Shown: positions 48,133 through 59,102, counted from the stretch's first letter. The stretch is DNA of 64,000 bases from Pleomorphomonas koreensis DSM 23070 (GCF_000425185.1 NZ_AULH01000010.1:1-64000); one strand, 5' to 3'. A program made the numbers and translations. Notes: a model not told the origin generated them from the sequence alone.

Positions 48133-49104
48133 TCACACCAGCGCCTTGCGGTCGCGCCAGGCGGTGAGGGCCGTGGCGATGACGATGACGCAGCCGACGA
48201 CGACGCCCTGCCAGGTGTTGTCGACGCGCATGATGATCAGGCTGTTCTTGATCAGCGTCAGCATGAAGACGCCGAGGATGGTGCCGAACACCGATCCGCG
48301 GCCGCCGAAGATCGAGGCGCCGCCCAGCACCACGGCGGCGATGACGTCAAGCTCGTAGCCGACGAAGTCGCGCGGGTTGGCGAGCCAGATCATCGAGGCG
48401 TGCAGCAGGCCGGCAAAGCCGGCCAGCGCGCCGGCGAGGCCGTAGACGAGGTAGACGGTGCGGCGGGTGTTGAAGCCGACGCGCTTGGCCGATTCGGCGT
48501 CGTCGCCATAGGCGAACACGCCGCGGCCGGCCATGGTGCGGGTGAGGAACAGCCACATCAGCACGGCGATGCCGAGGTAGATGAAGATCATCAGCGACAG
48601 CTTGCTGCCGCCGACGTCGACGGTGCTTGAGCCGAAGGCGATCAGCGAGGGCGGCATGCGGTCGATGTTGATGATCGACGTGCCGACGAGGCCGAGCAGC
48701 AGGCCGCGCACCACCGAGGCCGAGCCGAGGGTGACGATCAGCGGGATCATCCGGAAGGTGTGGATGAACACCGCGTTGGCGAGGCCGCAGACGAGGCCGA
48801 TCAGCGTCGCGCCGATGAACGGCAGCACGACGCCCTGGTAGCCCCAGGCGTTCATGGCGATGACCGTCAGATACATGGCGGCGACGGCGAAGGCGGGGAA
48901 GGAGACGTCGATGCCGCCGGAGATCATCACCGTCAGCACGCTGAGCGCCATGATGCCGATGACGACGTTGGCCCGCAGGAGGTTGAACAGGTTGTCGGCC
49001 TGCCAGAAGGCCGGGTTGATGACGCCGATGACGATCATCACCACGATCAGGATGGCGAGCACCGCCGTTTCGGACCGGCGCAGAAGTTTGGCAAGAGCGG
49101 TCAT
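48133..49104 (-). CDS. Ribose-type ABC transporter permease (RbsC family)
   Basis: This 323-aa permease resembles the 47124-48122 product: 'VLTVMISGGIDVSFPAFAVA', 'NAVFIHTFRMIPLIVTLGSA' and 'AVVLGGASIFGGRGSVFGTI' are the conserved sections. The start ATG overlaps the ATPase stop (TGATG). With its partner it forms the channel for the sugar delivered by the binding protein. Confidence 0.94.
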   Translation of the reverse strand: MTALAKLLRRSETAVLAILIVVMIVIGVINPAFWQADNLFNLLRANVVIGIMALSVLTVMISGGIDVSFPAFAVAAMYLTVIAMNAWGYQGVVLPFIGATLIGLVCGLANAVFIHTFRMIPLIVTLGSASVVRGLLLGLVGTSIINIDRMPPSLIAFGSSTVDVGGSKLSLMIFIYLGIAVLMWLFLTRTMAGRGVFAYGDDAESAKRVGFNTRRTVYLVYGLAGALAGFAGLLHASMIWLANPRDFVGYELDVIAAVVLGGASIFGGRGSVFGTILGVFMLTLIKNSLIIMRVDNTWQGVVVGCVIVIATALTAWRDRKALV

Positions 49105-50597
49105 CAGCGCAGACCCTTCAGGCGGCCATGGATGTCGTCTTCCTCGACGCTCGCGGCGTCGAGACGGTCGATGATCTCGCCCCGGTGCATCAGCAGGATG
49201 CGGTTGCAGTTCTGGATCAGCTCGGGCACGTCGTCGGAGATCATCAGCACGGCGAGGCCGGTGCCGGCGGCGAGGTCGCGGATGCGGCGGTGGATCTCCG
49301 CCTTGGAGCCGACGTCGACGCCGACGGTGGGGCCGTTGAGGATCAGCACCTTGGGGCCGGTGAGCAGCCAGCGGCCGATCACCACGCGCTGCTGGTTGCC
49401 GCCGGACAGCTGGCCGGCCAGCTTGTCGACGTCGGGCGTGGCGATGCGCATGTCGGAGACGATGTCCCTGGCCAGCTGCATCAGCCGGCCCTGGTCGAGG
49501 AACGGCCCGCGCGTCGCCCTGCCGATGGCGCTGGCGATGACGTTGCGGGCGATCGACTGCTGCATGAACAGTCCCTCGGACAGCCGGTCCTCGGGCACGT
49601 AGGCGATGCCGGCGGCGACGGCGTCCTGCACGCTCGACAGGCGTAGCGGCATGCCGTCGAGGCGGATGTCGCCGTCATGCGGCTCCATGCCGAACAGCGC
49701 CATGGCAAGCTCGGTGCGGCCGGAGCCGAGCAGGCCGCTGAGGCCGACGATCTCGCCGCGATGAAGGTCGAGATCGATGTTGCGCACGCTGTCGCCGACG
49801 TTGAGGCCGCGCACCGACAGGCGGGGCGTCGCGTCGTCGTCGCCGGCCCAGACGTGGCGCTCGTGGCCGATGTCATGGCCGGTCATGGCGCGGGTGATAC
49901 GCGCCTCGTTGAACTCGGCCGTCGGGCCTTCCTCGACCTTGCGGCCGTTGCGGAAGACGGTGATGCGCTCGGAGATCTCCAGCATCTCGCGCATCTTGTG
50001 GCTGACGAACAGCACGGCGATGCCCTTGGCCTGGATCTCGCGGACGATGGCGAACAGCCGGTCGACCTCGCGGCCGGTCAGGGCGGTGGTCGGCTCGTCC
50101 ATGATCAAGAGGCGGGTGTCGCTCATCAGGGCGCGGGCGATGGCGACGATCTGGCGGTCGGCGGTCGACAGGCGGCCGACGGTGGCGTCGAGGTCGATCT
50201 CGACGTCGAGCCTGGCCAGCGCCTCGGCGCCGAGGCGGCGGCGATGCTCGGGATCGACGAAGGTCCGGCTCTCGCTGAGCAGGCGGTTGAGGGCGAGGTT
50301 CTCGGCCACCGTCAGGCTGGGGAACAGCGAGAAGTCCTGGTAGATCACCTGGATGCCCGAGGCGATGGCGTCGCGTGGCCCGAAGGCGGTTACCGGCTTG
50401 CCGTCGATGAGGAGTTCGCCCTCGTCGAAGTCGTAGATGCCGGAGACGATCTTGATCAGGGTGGACTTGCCGGAGCCGTTCTCGCCGGCCAGGCAGACGA
50501 TCTCTTCAGGGAATATGCGGAAGTCGACGCCGTCGAGCGCCTTCATGCCAGGAAAGCGCTTGGTGACGGCGCGGAGTTCGATCAGGGGTTCGGCCAT
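49104..50597 (-). CDS. Ribose-type ABC transporter ATPase (RbsA type, two domains)
   Basis: This 497-aa protein has two fused ATPase domains. The first holds Walker A 'LAGENGSGKSTLIKIVSGIY', signature 'STADRQIVAIARALM' (degenerate LSGGQ, normal for this family) and Walker B 'LLIMDEPTTALTG'. The second holds 'GLSGLLGSGRTELAMALFGM' and 'KLAGQLSGGNQQRVVIGRWL'. Its Walker B reads 'LILNGPTVGVDV', with Asn-Gly in place of the usual Asp-Glu, so the second site may be inactive. The start is set at ATG 50597 ('MAEPLIELRAVTKRFPGMKA'); upstream open frame passes through repeats. Confidence 0.93.
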   Translation of the reverse strand: MAEPLIELRAVTKRFPGMKALDGVDFRIFPEEIVCLAGENGSGKSTLIKIVSGIYDFDEGELLIDGKPVTAFGPRDAIASGIQVIYQDFSLFPSLTVAENLALNRLLSESRTFVDPEHRRRLGAEALARLDVEIDLDATVGRLSTADRQIVAIARALMSDTRLLIMDEPTTALTGREVDRLFAIVREIQAKGIAVLFVSHKMREMLEISERITVFRNGRKVEEGPTAEFNEARITRAMTGHDIGHERHVWAGDDDATPRLSVRGLNVGDSVRNIDLDLHRGEIVGLSGLLGSGRTELAMALFGMEPHDGDIRLDGMPLRLSSVQDAVAAGIAYVPEDRLSEGLFMQQSIARNVIASAIGRATRGPFLDQGRLMQLARDIVSDMRIATPDVDKLAGQLSGGNQQRVVIGRWLLTGPKVLILNGPTVGVDVGSKAEIHRRIRDLAAGTGLAVLMISDDVPELIQNCNRILLMHRGEIIDRLDAASVEEDDIHGRLKGLR

Positions 50598-50739
50598 GAT
50601 GTGCGCTTCGATTTCGGGACGGGACGACCTGCGGGAGAGACGCGCGAGCGGCACGGAACGGGCGGAGAAGCCCGCCGTGCCGGTTGGCGGGGCGAACCCG
50701 CGCGAAAGGTGGAACGGCGGGCGCGCCGCCGTTCCCCCC

Positions 50740-50778
50740 GGAGCATTGCCGCGTTTCAAGGAAACACGGCAATGCTCC
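50740..50778. repeat. Hairpin repeat after the ribose-type binding-protein gene
   Basis: GGAGCATTGCCGCGTTTC and GAAACACGGCAATGCTCC form an 18-bp stem with one mismatch and loop AAG. It is 73 bases downstream of the binding-protein stop, in a 253-base spacer before the ATPase gene. Confidence 0.75.
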
Positions 50779-50790
50779 ATCTTGTTTGGT

Positions 50791-50842
50791 TGACGCATTT
50801 TCTTCACGCGAACCGGTATCCGCTTCGCTCGAAAATGCGTCA
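50791..50842. repeat. Intergenic palindrome with TTCACGCGAACCGG core
   Basis: TGACGCATTTTC (50791-50802) is the perfect inverse of GAAAATGCGTCA (50831-50842). The interior TTCACGCGAACCGG is a word I recognise from repeats scattered in rhizobial and Brucella-type genomes. It begins 8 bases from the binding-protein stop, and could stabilise the 3' end of that mRNA. Confidence 0.75.
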
Positions 50843-50850
50843 GTCTTCCG

Positions 50851-51903
50851 TCAGAAGTTGTAGTCGGCCATGTTGTCCTTGGTGACGCCGACCCAGCCCT
50901 GGCCATAGAGCAGGTTGGGCGAGGCGCCGGCCGGCGTCGTCAGGCTCTCGTAGCCCTTGAGGCCGAGGTTGAGACCGGCCTTGATCTCGTCCTTCTTGTC
51001 GGTGAGCGCCATCACGGCGAGCGTGTTCATGGCATAGGCGGCGACGGCCGGGTCCCAGAACTGGATGTACTGGATGTTGCCGTCCTCGAGATACTTGCCG
51101 GCCACCGAGGGCAGGCCGGTGCCGGAGAAGAACACCTTGTCCTTGAGGCCGCGCTCGGCGATCAGCCGGCCGGCGCCGGCCGAGGTCGGCATCGGGCCGC
51201 CGACGATGCCGGTGACATCCGGATAGGTGGTCAGGGCTTCCGACAGGCGGTTGTAGTCAGTGTTGGCGTCGTCATAGGTCTCGAGCCGCTCGGTGGCCAG
51301 CGCCATGTCCGGGAAGTGCTCCTTCTGGTAGGCGATGGCGCCGTCGATCCACTCGTTCTGCGACTGCGACGTCAGGCTGCCGACGGTGGCGAGATACTTG
51401 CCCTTGCCGCCCATGTAGCCGCCGAGCACTTCCATCAGCTTGGCGCCGTAGGCCTTGTTGTCGAAGGCTTCCAGCACATAGTCGGCGTTCTTGAGGTTGG
51501 ACGCCTCGTGGGCGATCACCACGATGCCGCGGTCGCGCGCCTTCTGCAGCACCGGCTCGACGGCCTCGACCGAGAAGGGCACGACGCAGATGGCGTCGAC
51601 GCCCTGGGCGATCAGGTTCTCGATCAGCTGGACCTGGGCGGCGGCGTCGGCCTGGCTCGGGCCGACCTGCCAGACGTCGTGGCCGGTGTCTTCGCCGAAC
51701 TGCTTGACGCCGTCGCGCATGCGGTCGAACCAGGCGATGCCGTCGACCTTGACCACGGTGGCGATCGAGAAGGTCTTGCCGGTGGCCTCGGCGGTGATGT
51801 CCTTGCTGGCCTGGCTGACGTCGACGACGCCGGCGGCGAAGGCCGGAAGCGCCAGCAGCGACAGGCCGGCGGCGAGCGAAATCAAAGTCTTCTTCATTGT
51901 CAT
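50851..51903 (-). CDS. Ribose-type sugar-binding protein (periplasmic)
   Basis: This 350-aa binding protein of ABC family 2 (RbsB-like, PF13407 type) has a signal peptide 'MKKTLISLAAGLSLLALPAFAAG' and the family features 'VDGIAWFDRMRDGVKQFGED', 'LIENLIAQGVDAICVVPFSV' and 'RDRGIVVIAHEA'. The ATG at 51903 follows GGGAGGAGAC; ATG 51897 is almost as good. It is 34 bases after deoC. Family members bind ribose, autoinducer-2, deoxyribose and similar; the context favours deoxyribose or a nucleoside sugar. Confidence 0.93.
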   Translation of the reverse strand: MTMKKTLISLAAGLSLLALPAFAAGVVDVSQASKDITAEATGKTFSIATVVKVDGIAWFDRMRDGVKQFGEDTGHDVWQVGPSQADAAAQVQLIENLIAQGVDAICVVPFSVEAVEPVLQKARDRGIVVIAHEASNLKNADYVLEAFDNKAYGAKLMEVLGGYMGGKGKYLATVGSLTSQSQNEWIDGAIAYQKEHFPDMALATERLETYDDANTDYNRLSEALTTYPDVTGIVGGPMPTSAGAGRLIAERGLKDKVFFSGTGLPSVAGKYLEDGNIQYIQFWDPAVAAYAMNTLAVMALTDKKDEIKAGLNLGLKGYESLTTPAGASPNLLYGQGWVGVTKDNMADYNF

Positions 51904-51937
51904 GTCTCCTCCCAAGAGAACTGCTTTTTGAACCCCG

Positions 51938-52642
51938 TCAGTAGCCGGCGGGGCCCTCCTTGGCCGCGCCGCCCACGATGGTGACGCCGGCGCTGGCGCC
52001 TATGCGCGTGGCGCCGGCTTTCACCATGGCCCACGCCGTCTCGGCGGTGCGGACACCGCCGGAAGCCTTCACTCCCATGTCCGGACCGACCACCCGACGC
52101 ATCAGCGCGACGTCCTCAACCGTCGCGCCGCCGGTCGAGAAGCCGGTGGACGTCTTGACGAAATCGGCGCCAAGCTCCTTGGCGACGCGGCAGGCCGTCT
52201 CCTTCTGGGCGTCGTCGATGAGGCAGGTCTCGATGATCACCTTCAGGAGCTTGCCGGCCGTCGCCCGCCGCACGGCGGCGATGTCGGCGCGGAAACGGTC
52301 GAGGTCGCCCTCGCGCAGGGCGCCGATGTCGATCACCATGTCGATCTCGTCGGCGCCGTCGGCGACGGCGCGCGCCGCCTCGTCGGCCTTGGCGGCAGCG
52401 CCGCAGGCGCCGAGCGGGAAGCCGACGACGACGCAGGTCGCGACCTTGCTGCCATCGAGGCGCTCGGCGACGAAGGCGGCGTGCACGGCGTTGACGCAGA
52501 CGGAGGCGAAGCCGTAGGCGATCGCTTCGTCGCAGAGGCGCGCCACTTCGGCTCGGGTCGCTTCCGGCTTCAGGATCGTGTGATCGATCATGCCGGCCAG
52601 GACGTCAGGATTCCCAATGGAATTTTGTTTTGATTCTTCCAC
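51938..52642 (-). CDS. deoC: Deoxyribose-phosphate aldolase
   Basis: This 234-aa class I aldolase cleaves 2-deoxy-D-ribose 5-phosphate to glyceraldehyde 3-phosphate and acetaldehyde. Active-site parts seen are 'MIDHTILKPEATRAEVARLC', 'VVVGFPLGACGAAAKADEA', 'EIDMVIDIGALREGD' , 'LLKVIIETCLIDD' and the Schiff-base lysine in 'DFVKTSTGFSTGGATVED', plus 'MGVKASGGVRTAETAW'. The start is GTG 52642, 7 bases after GGAGG. It is the first gene of the leftward operon, with a palindrome upstream and a DeoR gene divergent. Confidence 0.96.
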   Translation of the reverse strand: MEESKQNSIGNPDVLAGMIDHTILKPEATRAEVARLCDEAIAYGFASVCVNAVHAAFVAERLDGSKVATCVVVGFPLGACGAAAKADEAARAVADGADEIDMVIDIGALREGDLDRFRADIAAVRRATAGKLLKVIIETCLIDDAQKETACRVAKELGADFVKTSTGFSTGGATVEDVALMRRVVGPDMGVKASGGVRTAETAWAMVKAGATRIGASAGVTIVGGAAKEGPAGY

Positions 52643-52664
52643 TTCCCGGCCTCCATCCGGATTG

Positions 52665-52686
52665 TCTTGTCATGATCATAACAAGA
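52665..52686. promoter_or_regulatory. 22-bp palindrome between deoC and deoR, candidate operator
   Basis: The 11-base half TCTTGTCATGA (52665-52675) and the half TCATAACAAGA (52676-52686) are inverse with one mismatched pair. On the minus strand TATGAT inside it could be the deoC -10 element. Position between divergent genes makes it the best candidate site for the DeoR-family regulator. Confidence 0.65.
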
Positions 52687-52877
52687 TTTGTCACGAAGGT
52701 TTCATACGGGCCTTGACGAGTCAAGGGGAAAAGGTGGATGGAAAAAGCCGTGGCCTTGGCGCGGTCGCCGGCCGGGTGGACCGATCCGGCCGCCAGGCGG
52801 AAGCTCCGGGTTTTTTGCTTGAGCAACCGCCTTGCGATCGGCTACCTGATCGGCGGCTGCTCCCGGGGGTGCTTTCC

Positions 52878-53573
52878 GTGAAGAAGGCAGAACGCATAGA
52901 CCGCCTCGCCGATCGTCTCAAGGAGGCGGGCGTGCTGCATCTGAGCGATGCGGCCGGCCATCTCGGCGTGTCCGAAATGACCGTGCGCCGGGACCTCGCC
53001 GCGGCGCCGCACCTGTTCAGCTATCTCGGCGGCTACATTCTGCCGGCCGGGGCGGAACGGCACTCCACCTACCGCCTCGACGCCGAGGCCGACACCCATG
53101 CCGAGGCCAAGGAACTGGCCTGCCGCAAGGCGGCGCTGCTCATCGAGCCGGACGACACGATCTTCATCGATTGCGGCACCACCACGCCGCGGATGACCGA
53201 ATACCTGCCGACATCGGGCAACCTCACGGTCATCACCTACGCGATGAACGTCGCCGTGGAGGCCATGAAGCGGCCGAATACCAACCTGATCCTGCTGGGC
53301 GGCCTGTTCCACGCCTCGTCGCAGACCTTTTCCGGCGACGAGGCGTTGAGGACGCTGGAGCGGCTGGGGATCAGCAAGGCCTTCCTGTCGGCCGGCGGCG
53401 TGCATCCGCTGCACGGCGCCACCTGTTCCAACTTCCACGAGGTGCCGATCAAGCAGGCGGTGCTGGCCCGTGCCGGGCGGCGCTATCTGGTGATCGATTC
53501 GAGCAAGCTGGAAAAGATCAAGCCGGCCTTCTTCGCGCCGATCAGCCAGTTCAACGACATCATCACCGAGTGA
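52878..53573 (+). CDS. DeoR-family transcriptional regulator
   Basis: This 231-aa repressor begins 'MKKAERIDRLADRLKEAGVL' (GTG start) and has the DeoR helix-turn-helix 'LSDAAGHLGVSEMTVRRDL'. The sensor domain carries 'IFIDCGTTTPRMTEYLPTSG', 'LILLGGLFHASSQTFSGDEA' and 'FLSAGGVHPLHGATCSNFHE', the family's phosphosugar-binding segments. GTG 52878 after GGGGG was chosen because the protein then starts right at the HTH domain. The regulator would respond to deoxyribose 5-phosphate or a related phosphosugar and control the divergent deoC operon. Confidence 0.92.
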   Translation: MKKAERIDRLADRLKEAGVLHLSDAAGHLGVSEMTVRRDLAAAPHLFSYLGGYILPAGAERHSTYRLDAEADTHAEAKELACRKAALLIEPDDTIFIDCGTTTPRMTEYLPTSGNLTVITYAMNVAVEAMKRPNTNLILLGGLFHASSQTFSGDEALRTLERLGISKAFLSAGGVHPLHGATCSNFHEVPIKQAVLARAGRRYLVIDSSKLEKIKPAFFAPISQFNDIITE

Positions 53574-53798
53574 CATCAACCCGCGAAGATGCCGGCGCAT
53601 CCGCTCACCGCGGCCATTGCCGCCTGCTCATCCGCGTCGGTGGCGTGAGAACCCGGCAAGCGGAATGCCAGAGATCGTCTTCAGTGCTTTCCGAGATGGG
53701 TGCCGGCGGGCGCAACGATAAGCGGCGCGCCTCCGGGCAGCCGGAAACCGGCAGCCGAAGACACGCGTCCAAAACGTTGCGGCGGACGGCGGCGCGGC

Positions 53799-54194
53799 TC
53801 AGCCGATGGCGGCGATGGCGACCTTGACCTCTTCGCGGACGGCGATGGCCCGATAGCGGGCTTCCTCGGTCCGCGCCTCGACGACGATGGTTTCGACCAC
53901 CGCCAGCTCGGCGGCGGCGACGGCCGGGCCGAAGTCCAGCTCGGGAACCGCCTTCTCGGCCAGCACGGTGAGGCCGGAGGCGTTGACGTCGGCGAAGCCG
54001 CCGCGGACATAGATGCGGCTGACGGCGCCACCGGCCTTGACGGTGATGATGCCGGTCTTCAGCGTGGTGAGGAACGGCGCGTGGCCGGCGAGCACGCCGA
54101 AGTCGCCCTCGCTGCCGGGCAGGTCCACCTGTTCGGCGTCCACCGACAGAATGAGGCGCTCGGGGCTGACGAGTTCGAACTTGAAGGTTGCCAT
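53799..54194 (-). CDS. atpC: ATP synthase F1 subunit epsilon
   Basis: This 131-aa subunit of the F1 rotor begins 'MATFKFELVSPERLILSVDA' and has 'VDLPGSEGDFGVLAGHAPFL' and 'IYVRGGFADVNASGLTVLAE', all typical of the epsilon N-terminal beta domain. The C-terminal helical domain is short. It is the last gene of the atp operon, after a 95-base spacer with a GC-rich stem-loop. Confidence 0.97.
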   Translation of the reverse strand: MATFKFELVSPERLILSVDAEQVDLPGSEGDFGVLAGHAPFLTTLKTGIITVKAGGAVSRIYVRGGFADVNASGLTVLAEKAVPELDFGPAVAAAELAVVETIVVEARTEEARYRAIAVREEVKVAIAAIG

Positions 54195-54258
54195 CCGGCG
54201 CTCCCTGGGGCCAACGGCCCGGTCACTGTCTCAACTGCCGGCCGGGCCGGCGGCGGGT

Positions 54259-54276
54259 CGGGCGGCGTGCCGCCCG
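54259..54276 (-). other. Stem-loop between atpD and atpC
   Basis: CGGGCGGC and GCCGCCCG are inverse repeats separated by GT. No T-run follows. It may tune the level of atpC relative to atpD. Confidence 0.35.
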
Positions 54277-54289
54277 GCCCCCCTGGGGA

Positions 54290-55756
<1,467 letters not shown>

Positions 55757-56629
55757 TCAGAGCGCCTCGGCGCCCGAAATGATTTCGACGAGCTCGGTGG
55801 TGATCTTGGCCTGGCGCGTGCGGTTGTAGGTGATCGACAGGCGGTCGATCATATCGCCGGCGTTGCGCGTGGCGTTGTCCATGGCCGTCATCTTGGCGCC
55901 CATCTCGCCGGCGGCGTTCTCCAGGAGGGCGGAGAACAGCGCGACGGAGACGTAGCGCGGCAGCAGCGTCTCGAGGATGTCCGCCTCGTCGGGTTCGAAC
56001 TCGTAGTCGGTCTCGATGGCGGCAGCCGGCGCCTCGACCCGCACCGGCAGAAGCTGGCGCGCGGTGGGGATCTGCTGGATCACCGACTTGAATTCGGAAT
56101 AGAACAGCGTGCAGACGTCGAACTCGCCGGCCTCGTAGAGTTCGACGACGCGCTTGCCGAGATCGACGGCGATGTCGAAGCTGACGGTCTTGATGCCCCG
56201 GAGTTCGACGCGGTCGATGATGCGGTTGCCGTGCTCGCGCTTCAGCGCGTCGGCGCCCTTCTTGCCCACCGTCAGGATCTTCACCGTCTTGCCGGCGGCG
56301 ATCAGCGCGGCGGCATGTTCGCGCGCCAGACGGACGATCGACGAGTTGAAGCCGCCGCAGAGACCGCGCTCGGCGGTGCAGACGACCAGCAGGTGCACGT
56401 CGTCGCGGCCGGTGCCGGCGAGCAGCAGCGGCGCGTCGTCGCGGCCGTCCATGGCGGCGGCGAGGTTGGCGACCACCACGCCGAGCCGGCGGGCGTAGGG
56501 ACGGGCGGCAACCGCCGCCTCCTGCGCGCGACGCAGCTTCGCCGCGGCGACCATCTGCATCGCCTTGGTGATCTTCTGCGTCGCCTTCACCGAAGCGATG
56601 CGGTTCTTGAGTTCTTTCAAGCTGGCCAT
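55757..56629 (-). CDS. atpG: ATP synthase F1 subunit gamma
   Basis: This 290-aa central shaft subunit starts '[20 protein letters not shown]' and ends '[20 protein letters not shown]', both highly conserved coiled-coil regions that fit into the alpha/beta ring. The middle includes '[20 protein letters not shown]'. It lies between atpA and atpD, the usual order. Confidence 0.98.
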   Translation of the reverse strand: MASLKELKNRIASVKATQKITKAMQMVAAAKLRRAQEAAVAARPYARRLGVVVANLAAAMDGRDDAPLLLAGTGRDDVHLLVVCTAERGLCGGFNSSIVRLAREHAAALIAAGKTVKILTVGKKGADALKREHGNRIIDRVELRGIKTVSFDIAVDLGKRVVELYEAGEFDVCTLFYSEFKSVIQQIPTARQLLPVRVEAPAAAIETDYEFEPDEADILETLLPRYVSVALFSALLENAAGEMGAKMTAMDNATRNAGDMIDRLSITYNRTRQAKITTELVEIISGAEAL

Positions 56630-56708
56630 ATCGGCTCCTGCCCGTCGGGCATCGGGGCGCGGGAGAGGAGGGCGGCGCCCGCCCTCCCGGTTTCATCCGG
56701 CGAGGACG

Positions 56709-58238
56709 TCAGGCGAAGGTCCTGGCGAAGTTCGAGATGGCGTCGTGGAGCTTGCCGCGCAACTCGTCGGAAAGCTGCTTCTCGGCCCAGATGCGCTCGA
56801 GAATGTCGGCGTGCTTCTCGCGCAGGTAGCGCAACAGCCCCTCCTCGAACGGCCGCACCTTGCCGAGCGGCAGCGGGTCGAGGAAGCCGGAGACGCCGGC
56901 GAAGATCACCGCCACCTCTTCCTGGGTCTTCAGCGGCGAGAACTGCGGCTGCTTCAGAAGTTCGGTGAGGCGGGCGCCGCGGTTCAGGAGCTTCTGCGTC
57001 GAGGCGTCGAGGTCGGAGCCGAACTGGGCGAAGGCGGCCATCTCGCGATACTGGGCCAGTTCGCCCTTGATGGTGCCGGCCACCTGCTTCATCGCCTTGA
57101 TCTGGGCCGACGAGCCGACGCGCGACACCGAGAGGCCGACGTTCACCGCCGGGCGGATGCCCTGGTAGAACAGCGAGGTCTCCAGGAAGATCTGGCCGTC
57201 GGTGATCGAGATGACGTTGGTCGGGATGTAGGCCGACACGTCGTTGGCCTGCGTCTCGATGACCGGCAGGGCGGTGAGCGAGCCGGCGCCGTTGTCGTCG
57301 TTGAGCTTGGCGGCGCGCTCCAGCAGGCGGGAGTGCAGGTAGAACACGTCGCCGGGGAAGGCCTCGCGGCCCGGCGGACGGCGCAGGAGCAGCGACATCT
57401 GGCGGTAGGCGACGGCCTGCTTGGTGAGGTCGTCGTAGGCGATCAGCGCGTGCATGCCGTTGTCGCGGAAATACTCGCCCATGGCGCAGCCGGCGAACGG
57501 GGCGATGTACTGCATCGGCGCCGGGTCGGAGGCGGTGGCGGCGACGACGATCGAATACTTGAGGGCGCCGGCGTCCTCCAGCTTCTTGACGAACTGGGCG
57601 ACGGTGGAGCGCTTCTGGCCGACGGCGACGTAGACGCAGTAGAGCTTGTGCTTCTCGTCGTCACCCTCGTGCAGGGACTTCTGATTGAGGAAGGTGTCGA
57701 GGATGATGGCGGTCTTGCCGGTCTGGCGGTCGCCGATCACCAGCTCGCGCTGGCCGCGGCCGATCGGGATCATCGCGTCGATGGCCTTGAGGCCGGTCGA
57801 CATCGGCTCGTGCACCGACTTGCGCGGGATGATGCCGGGCGCCTTGACGTCGACGCGGGCGCGCGTCTCGTACTCGATCGGCCCCTTGCCGTCGATCGGA
57901 TTGCCGAGCGCGTCGACGACGCGGCCGAGCAGGCCCTTGCCGACGGGGACGTCGACGATGGCGCCGGTGCGCTTGACCGTGTCGCCTTCCTTGATGTCGC
58001 GGTCGGTGCCGAAGATGACGACGCCGACGTTGTCGCTTTCGAGGTTGAGCGCCATGCCGCGGATGCCGCCGGGGAACTCGACCATCTCGCCCGCCTGGAC
58101 GTTGTCGAGGCCGTAGACGCGGGCGATGCCGTCACCGACGGAAAGTACCTGGCCGACCTCGGATACCTCGGCGTTGCGGCCGAAGTTCTTGATCTGCTCC
58201 TTGAGGATTGCGGAAATTTCCGCGGCGCGGATATCCAT
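56709..58238 (-). CDS. atpA: ATP synthase F1 subunit alpha
   Basis: This 509-aa regulatory nucleotide-binding subunit has Walker A '[20 protein letters not shown]', '[20 protein letters not shown]' with the Walker B region, and '[20 protein letters not shown]'. The N-terminus '[20 protein letters not shown]' is canonical. Its ATG shares a base with the atpH stop (TGATG). Confidence 0.99.
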   Translation of the reverse strand: MDIRAAEISAILKEQIKNFGRNAEVSEVGQVLSVGDGIARVYGLDNVQAGEMVEFPGGIRGMALNLESDNVGVVIFGTDRDIKEGDTVKRTGAIVDVPVGKGLLGRVVDALGNPIDGKGPIEYETRARVDVKAPGIIPRKSVHEPMSTGLKAIDAMIPIGRGQRELVIGDRQTGKTAIILDTFLNQKSLHEGDDEKHKLYCVYVAVGQKRSTVAQFVKKLEDAGALKYSIVVAATASDPAPMQYIAPFAGCAMGEYFRDNGMHALIAYDDLTKQAVAYRQMSLLLRRPPGREAFPGDVFYLHSRLLERAAKLNDDNGAGSLTALPVIETQANDVSAYIPTNVISITDGQIFLETSLFYQGIRPAVNVGLSVSRVGSSAQIKAMKQVAGTIKGELAQYREMAAFAQFGSDLDASTQKLLNRGARLTELLKQPQFSPLKTQEEVAVIFAGVSGFLDPLPLGKVRPFEEGLLRYLREKHADILERIWAEKQLSDELRGKLHDAISNFARTFA

Positions 58239-58798
58239 CAGCCGACCTCTTTCAATGCGATCTTGAGTGCGTCGAGTTTCGTTTTGAGCGACGTGTCGAT
58301 CATGCGCGAGCCGAGCTTGACGACGAGGCCGCCGATCAGCGCCGGGTCGACGTCGAGTTCGACATGAACGGATTTGCCGGTCATTTCGGCCAGCGCCGCC
58401 TTGAGGTCGGCGAGCTGGCCGTCGGTCAGCGGCACCGCCGACACGATGCCGGCCGTCACCTCGCCCCGCCGGTCGGCGAGCAACTGGCGGAAGCCGCGGA
58501 ACATGTCGGTCAGGGCGGCGAAGCGGTTGTTGGAGGCGACCAGCTTGATGAAGTTGCTGAACGTCTGGCCGAGGCCGGCCGCCTCGACGACGGCGCTGAT
58601 CGCCCGGAGCTGATCCTCGTTGGAGAACACCAGCGATTTCATCAGGCGCCGGAGGTCGGCACTTTCGCGGCGGAGGGCCTCGAAACGGGCAATGTCGGCC
58701 TCGACGTCCTCGAGTTCGCCGTTGTCGCTCGCCAGCTCGAACAGGGCCGTCGCATAACGCTCGGCGACCCCGAAGACCATCGTTTCCGCTTCGCTCAC
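58238..58798 (-). CDS. atpH: ATP synthase F1 subunit delta (OSCP)
   Basis: This 186-aa peripheral-stalk subunit has the OSCP N-terminal helices ('[20 protein letters not shown]') and the conserved C-terminal '[20 protein letters not shown]' and '[20 protein letters not shown]'. I choose GTG 58798 because GAGGGG lies 6 bases upstream; ATG 58813 would be five codons longer but has no ribosome site. It is the first gene of the operon; the F0 genes are not in this window, as usual in alphaproteobacteria. Confidence 0.95.
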   Translation of the reverse strand: MSEAETMVFGVAERYATALFELASDNGELEDVEADIARFEALRRESADLRRLMKSLVFSNEDQLRAISAVVEAAGLGQTFSNFIKLVASNNRFAALTDMFRGFRQLLADRRGEVTAGIVSAVPLTDGQLADLKAALAEMTGKSVHVELDVDPALIGGLVVKLGSRMIDTSLKTKLDALKIALKEVG

Positions 58799-59102
58799 GT
58801 AAGAACCCCTCATCGGTCGCGAACCGTCAAAGGTTCACCCGGCTGAACGCTTTGAAGTTATTCGCAAAATAGATACGACGGCGGCACGGCGCACGGCCCC
58901 GCAGCGAACTTGGCTCCGTCTACCACAGGACTTTCCCTCACGCAACGCATTCACTGGATTCAGGAATTCGCTTTTTTGCGCGAATATCCTTAGGTATTTG
59001 GCCGCTTGGGGCATCCCCTTAAAAAATGTTCATCCTAAAGTCGAATAGTATATCGTTTTAGATAGGCTTTGCCGGTGTTTTCGGGGGCGAATCCCTTCGC
59101 CG
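58799..59102 (-). other. Upstream region of the atp operon
   Basis: This 304-base spacer between priA and atpH has no gene. The part at 58965-59080 is unusually AT-rich and probably contains the atp operon promoter and the end of the priA transcript, but no classical -35/-10 pair or T-tailed hairpin stands out. Confidence 0.5.
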
